Made by a program: the position numbers and the translations under genes. Positions 40,601 to 51,944 of a DNA stretch of 64,000 nt are shown here, piece after piece. This DNA comes from Prorocentrum cordatum. Taxonomy: Eukaryota > Sar > Dinophyceae > Prorocentrales > Prorocentraceae. Below the pieces are notes generated by a model. The model made no database searches and was not told the DNA's origin. It saw nothing but the letters and a program-made list of their open reading frames with translations. Numbering within the stretch: position 1 is the stretch's first letter; every line of letters starts with the position of its first letter. The DNA lies in assembly GCA_963575745.1 (NCBI GenBank), contig CAUYUJ010003982.1:5001-69000 (forward strand), read 5' to 3'.

Positions 40601-40959
40601 TATGGTACTGGGCTACGCTTCGACTCTGCCTCTGCAGCGGCCCGCAGCAGCAGGGGAATCTAGATCGCAGGGGCATGCGACTGCCATCGAGGATGAGGCA
40701 CGGCAGGGCCAGGCGATCAGGGGTGCGTCCGAGCGGCATCGGCGGCAACACACCACTGGCCTAGACTGAACTTTTGCGGAACACCCGTCTCGCTCTGGAA
40801 AGCTCGTCCGTATGACAACAAACATGTGTCTCTGGAAGTCAGATGTCCACTTACGCCAGCGGAGCCGCTGCTGTTATACATCCACCAAATTCCGCCGCCC
40901 TTCCGCCTGAACTTCTCGGCCCCTTGAAGAGACTGTCATACCGCGGTGACCAATGGGCT

Positions 40960-41240
40960 CTCAACGCACAGAGAGTGTGTGTGAGAGAGAGTGACTGTTT
41001 ACATGCGTGAACCGAGTGCGAGTTTGTTTGAGCGTGGGTAAAACTATGTGCGTGACTATGAACGTGGTCTGAGTGTGAGTACGACTATGCTGGGTATGTG
41101 CGTGTCTGAGTCCAAGCGAGCCCGAGTGTGATCGAATCTGACTCTGAGTGGGTCTGAGTATTAGTGAGTTTGGTTGCGTGAGTCTGAGTGCTGAGCACGG
41201 CTGAGCTGAATATGAATGTGAATGAACGTGAGTGAACGTT
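40960..41240. repeat. Degenerate GAGTGTGAGTxxG repeat
   Basis: Loose repeats of GTGAGTGTGAGTCTGAGTGT type without a fixed period. Nothing else is seen between 40,600 and 41,620. Confidence 0.5.
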
Positions 41241-41628
41241 CGTCGGGGTATGAGCGACCTGAGAAGGCAGGCAGGAGGTGAGGAGGACGGGAGGCGGAGA
41301 AATCACACTAATAACAAGAGCCCCGTACGACTCGGCAGTGGCGCTGGGTCTCAACGTATGACCTGCTGTTAGCCGAGCATCGAGTTCGACCAAAGCCAAC
41401 CCTCACACGATCGTTACATGCCACAGGGCTCCTCTCGCGTTTGTGAAGAGAGTGCGTCGGCCCCTCCAGGAGGATCCGCGGTGCCAGATTCTGGACTCTG
41501 GTTGGCTTTTGGCTGCTCGTGGCTGGAAAGCGCGGTCAACGTCCGGGATCTTGACCGCATTTCTCACCAGAAGCAACCAAAAGCCAACCATATTCTTTGG
41601 TAGACGACGAAAAGCGGCACACACATTC

Positions 41629-41820
41629 CTCCTCCTCCTCCTCCTCCTCCTCCTCCTCCTCCTAAACTTTGAGAGCTCCGCGCGGATTCCTCGGATCTGC
41701 GCCGGAAGCCCCTGCCTGGCGCGCCGAGAGCTCGCCGAGGGGGCGGCGCCCGGGGCGCCGCCAGGGGGGCCGAGCGCCGAGCGCAGATCCAAGACGTCCG
41801 CGCGGAGCTCCAACGATTCG
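41629..41820. mobile_element. (CTC)n run and palindromic foldback element, family P, copy 3
   Basis: A CTC microsatellite (41,629-41,662) runs directly into TAAACTTTGAGAGCTCCGCG plus CGGATTCC. This is mirrored by GACGTCCGCGCGGAGCTCCA near 41,815. The interior is GGCGGCGCCCGGGGCGCCGCC. It is related to 1,049-1,199 and 40,212-40,374. Confidence 0.75.
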
Positions 41821-41989
41821 TGTGCATTGCGAGCTGTTCTGCTTCGATGTTCAAGCTTGGGCGTGGCTTAATGGGGGGACCTTCGGAGCCCTCTGAGCAG
41901 GCCCACGCCCCTTCCCACTTCCCCCATGGGCTCGCCACCGATGCACGGCGTCAGACCTCTTGCTCTCTGCGGTGCGCCAGTGCGGGGGG

Positions 41990-42970
41990 ACGGCAAACAC
42001 GTGCAAAAAAGCCCGTCTAAGTCGGTACGTACCAGAATCGTTTGTGGAAAACGTGTCGAGGAGGCCGATATTCCGACGCAAATTGTTGGGCGACGGTTTG
42101 AAGTTCGCTCTGTAGTCAGCATCTCGTCGACTGTGTCGAACAACTGTTCGAAATGATCGCATGGCGTCGCCAAAATTCAGAGCATCTGCAATGTGCCGCA
42201 AACGGTTGACAGCACTGGCCACTTGATCGAACAGAGCTTCGTGCCAATGGTACACTTTGTGGACCTCGCACTTCGTCTTGAACCACTAAAGACGGGTCAT
42301 TGCATGCAATTGCTCGTTCGGCACTGTCGACTGCTCCGTCGGCGTCCGCGCATACCATTCGCTCTGCCGTCGAGCAAAGAGGTCCTGGACATCTTTAGGG
42401 AGCTCCACTGTGGAAGCTGCCAAATACTTGTAACAGTTCTCACCTTTACCTTGAGCTATAGTTTGAAGGCAACGTGGGATCGGGCACCGAGCGAGCACAA
42501 CTTCCCATTCGAAAGCTGGAACAGTACATTCTCGGACGTCAGCGTCTGGACAATCTTGGCCACCTGGGTCGCCACGCACATCGTCAGAAAGTGCCCCTCC
42601 GGCGGCGGATCGTTAGCAACACATTCATCGCCACTGGAACCAGGCTCGGGAGGGAGCTCGAAGTCAACGCATCTCGTTCTCATGCGGGTCTCATCGTACC
42701 GAAGCTCCGAATACTAACGTATAGCCTTGCCGCCTGCCGGGACGATGGATTTAGCCAAGCTGCTCATCATTCTCACGTACTCCCTCCGATGCATCAAGAG
42801 GCTGGCGGACGCAGCGGCATGCAGCAGCGTCTGCGCACACTCGAGGTCGAGGCCGAGCGCATCTGCCTCCGCGCAGAATCCAGCGTGGCGGGTGTCACTT
42901 GCAGTGTGCCGCTCCAGTGCCAGCATAAAACGATGGCCTCGATGGAGGCGATCACTGCGTGCCTGGGAAT
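41990..42970 (-). pseudogene. Decayed intronless coding region, unassigned
   Basis: On the minus strand, coding-like pieces follow one another with frameshifts and stops: FMLALERHTASDTRHAGFCA, EYVRMMSSLAKSIVPAGGKA, MRTRCVDFELPPEPGSSGDE, THFLTMCVATQ-like VAKIVQTLTSENVLFQLSNG, KGENCYKYLAASTVELPKDV, then HKVYHWHEALFDQVASAVNR, FEQLFDTVDEMLTTERTSNR. Breaks lie near 42,714, 42,470, 42,286 and 42,160. No splice-like gaps are needed, so it looks like a processed (retroposed) gene copy that decayed. I do not recognise the protein. Confidence 0.4.
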
Positions 42971-42989
42971 CTTCGGACAAGCAAGGACT

Positions 42990-43120
42990 ATGGACGGAGG
43001 ATTTGGAGGAGGAGGAGGAGGAGGGGGAGGAGGAGGAGGAGGATGGAGGAGGAGGCGGATTTGGAGGAGGAGGATGGAGGAGGATTTGGAGGAGGAAGAG
43101 GAGGCGGAGGCGGAGGCCGG
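42990..43120. repeat. (GGA)n microsatellite
   Basis: GGA/GGAT-rich run with short interruptions. From 43,120 to 43,480 there is GC-rich sequence without an assignable gene. Confidence 0.9.
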
Positions 43121-43479
43121 GACCCGCGACGAACCTTCTCTCCTGGGGACGGGTTCGGGAGCGCCATGGGGCCCGAGAGCTCCGAGGCTCAAGCCAGGAG
43201 GGCAGGGGTGAGGAGGGTGAAGCGGAGGAGGCGGGAGGTGCGAGGGGAGGACGACGACGACACTTGCAGAACCAGCCTCGACACTGGCAGACGTATGCTC
43301 CACACAGGCCGCCAACCGATATTGCCAACTCTCACGCGCAGCATCGGGCTGGGCGGTCGAGCGCTCCGAGCGCGCGTGGCGTGCTCTCGCGGACGTCGCG
43401 TATGGGCCGTGGGGGTGTCGAATGCGTTTCGTCGGGAGTCTCGACCTCCAGGTAGAGGAGGGCGCACAGGAGGGGGCGG

Positions 43480-43851
43480 AGGCGGTGGTGAGGAGGAGAA
43501 GGCGGGAGGAGGAGGAGGAGGAGGAGGGAGAGGAGGAGGAGGAGGATGAGGAGGAGGAGGAGGAGGAGGAGGAGGAGGCGGGAGGAGGAAAGATAAGGAT
43601 GAGGACGACGATGATGATGATGACGATGATGAGGGTGTTGGTGATCATATTGATGATGATGCTGATGATGATGCTGCTGCTGCTAATGATGATGACGATG
43701 ACGATGACGAGGATGCTGCTGCTGATGCTGCTGCTGCTGACGTTGATGATGGTGCTGATGCTGCTGCTGATTATGATGCTGATGATGATGATGATGCTGA
43801 TGCTGATGATGATGGTGATACTGGTGATGATGCGGATACTGGTGATGCTGC

Positions 43852-43921
<70 letters not shown>

Positions 43922-43935
43922 ATCTGATGATGGTA
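43480..43935. repeat. (GGA)n then (GAT/GCT)n microsatellites
   Basis: GGA run at 43,495-43,590, then GATGATGAC/GCTGCTGAT repeats to 43,925. The purest parts are GCTGCTGCT at about 43,850-43,873 and GAT at 43,874-43,922. Confidence 0.95.
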
Positions 43936-44009
43936 GTGGTGATTATGGAGCTGATGTCAGGATGGTGATGGCGTGAGGACGAGGATGCGGATGAGGATGG
44001 CGACGGCCC

Positions 44010-44081
44010 CTGGCGCGCCGACGAAGCCAGCCGCTGCGCGCACCACTGGAGCGGCCAGTCCGCGCCGCGCACCTTGCCCTC
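44010..44081 (-). other. Exon-like 72-bp island, minus strand
   Basis: Minus strand: GTGCAG|G followed by 24 codons, EGKVRGADWPLQWCAQRLAS plus SARQ, GC-rich at third positions and flanked by trinucleotide repeats on both sides. This setting resembles the RPS23 exons. The downstream edge (CAG|GGGCC) is not a usual donor. No family recognised. Confidence 0.25.
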
Positions 44082-44114
44082 CTGCACGGTTCGCCACGAC
44101 GACGACGGATGACG

Positions 44115-44126
44115 AATGACGAATGA

Positions 44127-44182
<56 letters not shown>

Positions 44183-44310
44183 ACGACGACTTCGACGACT
44201 TCGACGACGACAAGCGACGGCGACACGACGGCGACGACGACGACGACGACGACTTCGACGACGACAGGCGACGGCGATACGACGGCGACAAACGACGACG
44301 AGAACGACTA
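44115..44310. repeat. (ACG)n microsatellite
   Basis: GACGACGACG repeats with CGACTTCGACGAC interruptions. Between 44,310 and 45,500 I see only unassigned open frames and GGAGGGG-rich tracts (44,695-45,050). Confidence 0.95.
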
Positions 44311-45519
44311 TGACGACGACAGCGGCTGCACCAGTCGATGTCTTCGCTTCGGAGGTTTCTGGTCGTTTCTGGAGGCTCTCATAACCATGGCTGGACGCAA
44401 TTCGGAAAACTGGCCAGAGGTCGGACCCGGGGAGATGCCACGGAACCGACTTGACTACTGGCTGCGAAGATGCTGGGGCGAGTGGAAGTTGCAAACTCCA
44501 TGAAAGCGGAAGTGGCCAGGGCTGGACAAAACTGGCAGTGGCCAACTTGAGTCCGAAACAGGTGCGGTGACGTCGCCGGGGCTGGAAAACGAGACGGAGA
44601 CTGGCTAGGGCAAGGACGACGTGGACGGGCTGGCCCCCGCCACTCCTTCAGGCCTTCCTGTAAGCTTTGGTCTTGCTCGGGCGACGACGATGACGGGAGG
44701 AGGCGAGGGACTGAGAGGGGAGGGGCGGATGGGAGGGTAGGAGAGGGAGGGAAAGGGAAGGAGGGAGGAGCGGTTTTCCCTGCGACCAGAACAACGGATA
44801 TGAGGACTCCAACCTCGAGCACTGTATTTCTCCGCAGTGAGGCTGCGCCGCAGCGTGAGGCAGAGGAGTGGATGGCGGCCGTCCGATCGTACGAGTCCAT
44901 GTGACGGTTTCTGCAGCAAGGGGTGGAACAAAAACGAGGACGCGAGGAAGGGAGCATGAGGGGGAAGGGGATGGGAGGAGGGGGGGGAGAGGAGGGGGAT
45001 GGGAGGAGGGGGCAGGGAGGAGGGGGGGACAAGGGGGATAATATAAGGAATGTGGGAGACCTAGCTGTCCACAAAAACTGCCGATCCTGCCAAGCAAGCG
45101 GGAGATATGCCGAGGATACTCCCCGTGCCACTTCTCCTCCCAACCGCTTGTCGCATTTGAGGCATCTCCTGGGGCACGCTCTGGCCAGGATTTCGAGGCG
45201 AATCAAGCGATGCCGACGAGGGACCCCCTAGCTTTTCCAACAGTGCGCAGAGCGTCGAAATCATTCCAACTCCTGACTCTCGCCTCACCCTCCTCCTCGT
45301 CTGCCCAAACTGCTGCCCAGGACCTCTGCTTATGTGCGTTCGGGCCTGGACTTCGAAACGGATCCAGCGGTAGCGACGAGGAGAAGGCCAGGGACCGTCC
45401 TCGGAGATTCCAAGTGGTCCTCGGAGATTCCCGCGGAGGACTTCCCCAAGATCAAACGAATGTCAAAAACGTTCGAAACGTCCAAACCTCAACAATCCTC
45501 GAACCTGAAACCTCCTTCC

Positions 45520-45586
45520 TCCTTCTCCTCCTCCCTCCTGCTCCCTCCAATTCGCACTCCTCCCTCCTCCTCCTCCTCCTCCTCCT

Positions 45587-45652
<66 letters not shown>

Positions 45653-45653
45653 G

Positions 45654-45704
<51 letters not shown>

Positions 45705-45800
45705 TCATCATCATCATCATCATCATCATCCATTCTCCTCCTCCTCCTCCTCCTCCTCCCCATCCTTCTCCTCCTCCTCAATTCCCTCTTCCTAATCACT
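45520..45800. repeat. (CTC)n and (ATC)n microsatellites
   Basis: CTC run at 45,560-45,614, then about 120 bp of TCA/ATC repeats (45,612-45,732), then CTC again to about 45,785. Confidence 0.97.
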
Positions 45801-45929
45801 TCTCCATTCTCCTCCTCGCTTCTCCTCTCTCCTGCTCTCCCTCCTTACCCACCTTGCACCCTTCTCCCGCGGTCCCAGGACTTCTTTGAACTGATGCTGG
45901 AGTGCCCCACAGTGCACAGCACTGCCCCG

Positions 45930-46265
45930 CCGAAAGTTGCTCTTTTCCATCCTTCTCATCCTCCTGCCTCCCTTCCTCCTCCTTTTCATCCCCGCCATTC
46001 TCTCCATTCTCTCCTCCTCCCTGTAGCTCCTCATCCTCAAGCTCCTCCTCCTCCATCTTTTTCCTCTCTCCTCGGCCTCCTTCCTCCTCCTCCTCCTCCT
46101 CCTCCTCCTCCTCATCCTTCCTCCTCTTCGCCCCCTTGGGGGTCCTCTTCATCCTCCTTCTCCTCCTCGACGCCTCGTCCTCGTCCTCGTCCTCCTCCTC
46201 CTCCTCCTCCTCCTCCTACTCCTGCTCCCTGCCTGCCTCCCTCCCTCCCTACCTCCCCCCTCCTC
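45930..46265. repeat. CT-rich tract with (CTC)n runs
   Basis: CTC-rich pyrimidine tract, purest at 46,082-46,112 and 46,190-46,220. The long + frame through it is a low-complexity artefact. Confidence 0.9.
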
Positions 46266-46460
46266 CTCGCCCTTCTCTTGCCCGTGGACGGCCCGTGGAT
46301 GTCCTCCTCGTCGTCCCTGCCGCAGTCGCCCGCTTCGACGTCGGCCACCGCGACGGCCGCACCGGCGCCGCCGCGGGGCCGCAACTCCGCCTGGCGCGAG
46401 AGGCTCGTCGCTGCCCGCATTTTTTTTGTCTACTGTTCGTTTGTTGGTTTGCTGTTTGCT
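46266..46460 (+). other. GC-rich island, possibly exonic
   Basis: DGPWMSSSSSLPQSPASTSA..RGRNSAWRERLVAAR is open with GC third positions between CT-rich repeats. There is no recognisable domain and no clear splice pair. Confidence 0.15.
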
Positions 46461-46549
46461 GTGTCATGCTGTAGCTGTGTTTGTTGTTTGATGTGTCTTT
46501 GTTCGCTCTTCCATCGGCCTCCTCCGTCCCTGTTCTCACCTCCTCCTCC

Positions 46550-46615
46550 TCCTCGTCGTCGTCGTCGTCCTCCTCCTCCTCCTCCTCCTCCTCCTCCTCC
46601 TCCTCCTCCTTCCCT
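46550..46615. repeat. (CTC)n/(GTC)n microsatellite
   Basis: CTC run interrupted by GTCGTCGTCGTC. Confidence 0.95.
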
Positions 46616-47360
46616 CGAAAACATCCCAAACGATCACTTACCAAAGGGCGGCTGATTATTTGAGGGACCAGGGTCTGGGATCAAAACTGCACCGGACGCG
46701 TGATTGGTCATAGGCGGACGGGCACAAACTCTGCGACATACGATCAGGGGCGCCAGTCGTGGCAGAGCCACAGGGGGCCTGCCGATCGTGGCAGCGATCC
46801 ACATGCAGAAGGGCAGGAAGCATCGGGAGCCGCACTGCCATTGCGAGGTCGTGGCTCCGAGGCATACGGCGGCTCCGCTGGGCCGCAGCCTTCGGGTGCT
46901 CGACGGGAAAGGGCCCAGGGGACTGGGCGTCGGCGGTGGGTACGACGGGCAAGCGACGTCTCGCGAAAACAGACGGGCCACATGCAGACCGGCACTTGGC
47001 GGCCAGGGCGCGGCGCACGTCGGGTGCAGGCGTCGCGGCTTTCTCCGTGCAGCCCGCCCCGACGGCGAGACGTACCTCTGCACCTATGCTGCTGCCATCG
47101 TACGTAAGGACCGCAAGCACCCAGGCAAGTGTCGAGAGAGTGTCGGACGAGTGTCTCCCATGGAGCGACACGTCAAAACCCTTGTCTGGTGCTCGAAGTT
47201 CTTTCTGGTGATCAAGGCTCAAGCAGGTTGGAACATCATGACTCTGCACCTGCTCCTGTGTTCTGCGGATGTCACCGAATCGCCCGAGGCTCCCGCGGGG
47301 CTGCGCAGGGGCTGGCGCCGCGGCCCGGGAGGGCCACCAGCGTCGCCAAGATTACCCCTC

Positions 47361-47690
47361 TGCTGGCGCCAAGGCCGCGCTAACGGCGGTGCTGGTGAAC
47401 GGCGATGTTGGGAGTCTGGTTTTTGCGACGCCAAAGGTCCCAGGGGGGAGTCCTTTTCCTCCTTCTCCTCCTCCTTATCTCCGCCTCCTCCTCCTCCTCC
47501 TCCTCCTCCTCCTCCTCCTCCTCCTCCTCCTCCTCCTCCTCCCCCCACTGGTCGTCGTCAATGTCTTTCAGGGTCGGCAGCACCGGCCGTCAGGCCTTCG
47601 CAATCGCCCACTGCTGGCATCAAGGCCACGCTAATGGCGGTGCTGGTGAACGGCGATGTTGGGAATCTGGTTTCTGAGACGCCAAACTCG
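47361..47690. repeat. Direct ~70-bp repeat flanking a (CTC)n run
   Basis: GGCGGTGCTGGTGAACGGCG (continuing ATGTTGGGA.TCTGGTTT) occurs at about 47,384-47,430 and 47,637-47,685, on both sides of a CTC microsatellite (47,458-47,545). Both copies read AVLVNGDVG(S/N)LV in one + frame. Between 46,640 and 47,360 no gene is recognised. Confidence 0.8.
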
Positions 47691-48203
47691 CGCAGAAGAA
47701 ATGGTAGGAAAACGCGAACAACGCTTTCCTAAACTTGGGTTCGCCACGAAACACCCCCCACCTGCAAAACCGACACCCTACATCGCGGTGACCTGCATCG
47801 CCGCTAGCGCGTCCACGGTGGCTCAAGGAGCAACCCCGCTCTCCGCACTGTTGCCCACGAGGTGCCCCAAGGGGCCCCGCACCGCGGCATCTTCCACGTG
47901 CCCCAGCAGGAAGGCCACTGCACCACCCAGGAGATCCGCACCCGTGCCAAGCACTTGTGGGTGCCCAAGGGTGTTTGGCCGCCCTGGGCCTCGCGACTCA
48001 GTACGGGTTCGGTTCGGTTCCATGGGGGGGCTGGGAGAAGCCACCCACAAAGCCCCAATCAAATTTATCAAATGGGGCCCAGGGACACACAAACCAATAG
48101 ACACAACTCGCAGGTTCCCCTATATTCTGCAATACTTTTGGGTTTTTTGTCTTCCCCCCACTTCCCATGCTTTCCCATACTTTCCTGGGAGTCGCCGATA
48201 AAT

Positions 48204-48980
48204 TGTGTGTGTGCGTTGTGTGTGTTGTGTGTGTTGTGCATGCCCGTTGTGTGTGCTGTGTGTTGTGTGTGTGCTGTGTGTGTTGTGTGTGGGTTGTGTG
48301 TGTTGTGATTCTTGTGTTGTGTTGTGCGTGTGTTGTGTGTGTGTGTTGTGTGGGTTGTGCGTGAGTTGTGTGAGTTGTGTGTGTGTGTGTGTGTTGAGTG
48401 CGCTTTGTGTGCGTGGTGTGTCTGTGGTGTGTGTGTGGTGTGTGTTGTGTGTGTGTGTGTGTGTGTTGTGTGCGTTGTGTGTGTGTGTGTGTGTTGTGTG
48501 TTGTGTGTGTGTGTGTGTGTGTCGTGTGAGTGTTGTGTGTGTGTGTGTGTGTTGTGTGCGTTGTGTGCTGTATGTTGTGTGTGTTGTGTGTGTGTTGTGT
48601 GTGTTGTGTGTTGTGTGTGTTGTGTGTGTTGTGTGTGTTGTGTGTTGTGTGTGTGTTGTGTGTGTTGTGTGTGTTGTGTGATGTGTACATGTGTGTTGTG
48701 TGTTGTGTTGTGAGTTGTGTGTGTGTTCTGTGAGTTGTGCGTGTTGTGGTTGTGTGTGTGTTGTGTGTGTTGTGTGTGTGTGTGTGTGTGCTGGGTGTTG
48801 TGTGTTTTGTGCGTGTTGTGTGTTGTGTGTGTTGTGTGTGTGTGTGTGCGTGTGTGAGTGTGTGCGTGTGTGTGTGCGTGCGTGTGTGTGTGCGTATCGG
48901 AGAGAGGGTGTATGTGTGTGTGTGTGAGTGTGTGTGTGTGTGTGAGAGTGTGTGTGTGTGTGTGTGTTTGTGTGCTTCCC
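48204..48980. repeat. (TG)n-rich tract, about 780 bp
   Basis: TGTGTTGTGTG repeats grading into GTGTGTGT with interspersed GCGTG. Open frames (Cys/Val repeats, and His/Thr on the minus strand) are artefacts. From 47,690 to 48,200 nothing is recognised. Confidence 0.97.
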
Positions 48981-49059
48981 CCTCCTGATTTAGCCGGGCC
49001 ACACGGGCCCTGCCAGACGGGAAATGACAGCCCGACGAGGATCCCAACACGGCCAAACA

Positions 49060-49420
49060 GGGCAAGGGGACAGCCCGGCGGCCCCAGGCGGCCCCAAGAG
49101 TCCCCAGGCAGCCCCCAGAGACCCCCCAGGCAGCCAAGAGGGGCCCAACACGACCTAAGAGGGCCCTACGACGGCCCCGAAGACTGCCGCAGTGGTGCCC
49201 AAGAGGGCCCCATGACAGCAGTCTTGGGGGCCGTCTTGGAGTCCAGAGATGCTGCACGATCGCACCTGGACAATCCAAGAGGCCCTCATACTATGGCCCA
49301 GAGGCCTGCGAGACAGCCTCAAGCGGTCGCGAAGCCAGCCCCGACAGAGGCCTCAGAAAGCTCCGAGACGGCTCGGGCAGACCCCACTGAAGGCCCTCGA
49401 GGAATGGAGACGAGGTGCGC
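49060..49420. repeat. Degenerate CCCCAAGAGGGCC periodic sequence
   Basis: The inverse form of the 11-bp CTTGGGGGCCT repeat. From 49,420 to 50,080 there is mixed sequence without an assignable gene. Confidence 0.5.
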
Positions 49421-50059
49421 CACGGGCTACGACCGTTTGGGCTCTGCTCGCAGCGTCGCCACGCATGCTGCGGTGGCATGGTGTCGGAATGTGCCGCAGG
49501 CAGCAGGACACCGATCATCCCGTTCAGGACTACTAGGGCGCAGTGACCTACAGCGGAGGCCAATCAACAAGAAACCGTCCACAAGAAACCCAACCCTGAG
49601 ACCCCAGGACGTCCATTGATTTTTGGTTCGGGAGGGTCACCTGAGCATTTTCTTAGGGTGGAGGGCTCAGGGTGAAATCCATATGGGCTGTTGCACCTCG
49701 AAGATCAATCCGTCTTGTGCTTCACCTTGTGCAGATTCAAGCCTCGAAAGTTTATCGAAACAGCATTTCAGATTTGAACCTTTGCCCTCCACTTGAAGAA
49801 AATGCTCGGGTCACGCTTTCCATGGCAAAACTATCGAAACCCAAGAAACCCAGGGCACCCTGGAGGCAAGCAGGGTGTTTACTGGCGTGGGCCTCCACTG
49901 TAATCAGCCGGCCGAACAGACGAGGGGACTGAAGTGGAATCAGCTCGCACGGAGCTGGGTTGGACTTCAAAGCGCCGTGGCTGGCTGAGCGGGGCTGGGC
50001 TACGCTGATGAAGGCCCAGCTGGCTGAGTCGTGATGGGGTGAGACGGGCTGATGCTTAC

Positions 50060-50735
50060 AATCGCGGGGGGGGGGGGGGATTGGGAATGAGAACCAAGAT
50101 GATGATGCTGATGTGGATGATGCAAGATAACGGTGGAGATGCAGATGATGATGATGCAGTTGATGATGCTGATGATGAGTGTGATTGATGATGGCGATGC
50201 TGTTCATGTTTATCGTGGTGGCGGTGATGCTGACGAAGATGGTGATACGTGCCGATGGTGGCACTACTGCTGCTGCTGATGATGATCATGATGATGATGA
50301 TGATGATGACGATGCACGTGATATTAATGGTACTGATGCTGACCATGATAACTGTGATGCTGGTTATGGTGAGGACGATAATGAGAAAGGGGGGGGGCAG
50401 AAAGAACGGGCAGGACGAGGAAGAGAAGGAGGAACATGCAACACGAGGATGGGGACGATGAGGACGACGACGACCACGACGAGAGAAGGGTGAGGAGGAG
50501 GAGGCGGAGGATGAGGAGGAGGATGAGGAGGAGGAGGAGGAGGAGGAGGAGGAGGAGTAGGAGGAGGAGGAGGAGGATGAGAGGAGGAGGAGTAGGAGGA
50601 GGAGGAGGAGGAAGGAGGAGGAGGAGGAGGAGGAGGAGGAGGAGGAGAAGGAGGAGAGGAGGAGGAGGCACAGGAGGAGGAGAGGAGGAGGAGGAGGAGG
50701 AGGAGGAGGAGGAGGAGGAGGACCACGACGACGGC
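50060..50735. repeat. (GAT)n and (GGA)n microsatellites
   Basis: GATGATGCTGAT repeats (50,090-50,350) and GGA repeats (50,490-50,725) ending in ACGACGGCGGCGG. Confidence 0.95.
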
Positions 50736-50769
50736 GGCGGCGGCGACTACGACTGCGCGTGCCGTTGAC

Positions 50770-51025
50770 AGGCCGCCGCCGAAGGGGGGGGGCCTGCCTG
50801 CTTGGAGCCCTGGTCCAGCTGCGAGCGCGAGCGCCGGTCCAGCTCCGCACGCAGGCCGTCCCGCTCCGCCTCCAGGGCGCGGCACCGCTCCAGCAGCTCC
50901 GCCTCTCGCGCGGGGGTCCGCGGCGCGGCGCCGTCTCGCAGGGGCGGGGCGGCCTCCCCGGACGGCGAGGGGGCTTCTGGGCAGCCCTCCGCGGCGTCTG
51001 GGAGGCCCTGTGGGAGGCCTCGGGG
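50770..51025 (-). other. Exon-like tract encoding a coiled coil
   Basis: The minus strand reads APREAELLERCRALEAERDG-like sequence (seen as REAELLERCRALEAERDGLR followed by AELDRRSRSQLDQ). It has clear heptads of Leu/Ala and charged residues, GC-rich third positions and no stops. It sits between a GTTTTGCGAAACCCC repeat and a GGA microsatellite. An exon of a coiled-coil protein is plausible. The same frame stays open to about 51,640 through a foldback element. No gene name can be given. Confidence 0.35.
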
Positions 51026-51054
51026 CCCTTCCGCAGAAAGCTCCCCGCTCCCCC

Positions 51055-51180
51055 TCGGGGTTTGTGGACCCCCCCCCGGGTTTTGCGAAATCCCCGGGGT
51101 TTGTGGATTCCCCCCGGGTTTTGCGAAACCCCTTGGGTTTTTGTGGAACCTCCGGTTTGTCGAAGCCCCCGGGGGGATAG
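51055..51180. repeat. ~34-bp tandem repeat GGGTTTTGCGAAACCCC / GGGGTTTGTGGA
   Basis: Three to four units; each contains the near-palindrome GGGTTTTGCGAAACCCC. Confidence 0.8.
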
Positions 51181-51300
51181 TGGAACGCGAGCCCCCCGCG
51201 TGGAACTTGGGCGATTGCCCCCTCGAATACACATGGCTGGCAGGTCTTCGGCTAGCGCTACGGCCCGACAAGCTGTCCGAATCCCGCCCAGCTGACTACC

Positions 51301-51452
51301 TACCAGACCACCCCAACCCAACCCGAAGACCCGAATTTCGAGTTGGGGGGGTAAGGGCTCCACGCGTGTTTTTTCGATGTTCCCCGACCCCCCCCACTGG
51401 AAATCAACGGTAAATTTGAGCCTTCGGGTTGGGTTGGGGTGGTTTGGTGGGT
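51301..51452. mobile_element. Foldback element, family F5
   Basis: The left end ACCAGACCACCCCAACCCAA plus CCCGAAG is inverse to the right end CTTCGGGTTGGGTTGGGGTG plus GTTTGGTGGGT. The inner arms AATTTCGAGTTGGGGGGG / CCCCCCCACTGGAAATCAAC also pair partly. It splits a minus-strand open frame without closing it. Confidence 0.75.
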
Positions 51453-51671
51453 GGTGACCAGCAGCTGCCAGGGGCTCCAGGACAGCCCCAAGAGGCCACG
51501 ATCTCCCTCCTGACGCCTCCTTGGGGCTCTCTCGGGGGCCCTCGCCCTCTCGGAGCCTCAGCAGGAGCTCCCTGACGCTCGCTGCGGACCGTTTGGCCCT
51601 CAGAGGTGGATGCCCGACCAAGGCCATCCACCAGGGGACCTCCCACCCCTCAAGGAAGCGCATCGTCTCAG

Positions 51672-51944
51672 AATCTTCCTCCTCCTCGTCCTCCTCCTCC
51701 TCCTCCTCCTCCTCCTCCTCCTCCTCCTTCATCCTCCTCCTCCTCCTCCACCTCCTCTCCTCCCCTCCTCCTCCTCCTCCTCTCCTCCTCCTCCTCCCTC
51801 CTCCTCCTCCTCCCTCCCCCTCTCCTCCTCCTCCTCCTCCTCCCCCTCCTCCTCCTCCTCCTCCCTCCTCCTCCTCCTCTCCCTCCTCCTCCTCTCCTCC
51901 TCCCCTCCTCCCCCCCCTGCTCCTCCGCCTCCTCCTCCTACTCC
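51672..51944. repeat. (CTC)n tract, left flank of the copia element
   Basis: CTC/CCT-rich run ending ..CTCCTCCTACTCC at 51,944. The retrotransposon starts at the next base. Confidence 0.95.

Noticed and set aside
45210-46655. 481-codon plus-strand open frame
   Set aside because: Poly-Leu/Ile/Pro/Ser produced by CTC and ATC microsatellites.
47998-49278. 426-codon His/Thr-rich minus-strand frame and Cys/Val plus-strand frames
   Set aside because: Direct translation of a (TG)n tract.
51055-51180. Telomere-like GGGGTTT repeats
   Set aside because: Unit is about 34 bp and differs from the TTTAGGG-type repeat known for dinoflagellates.
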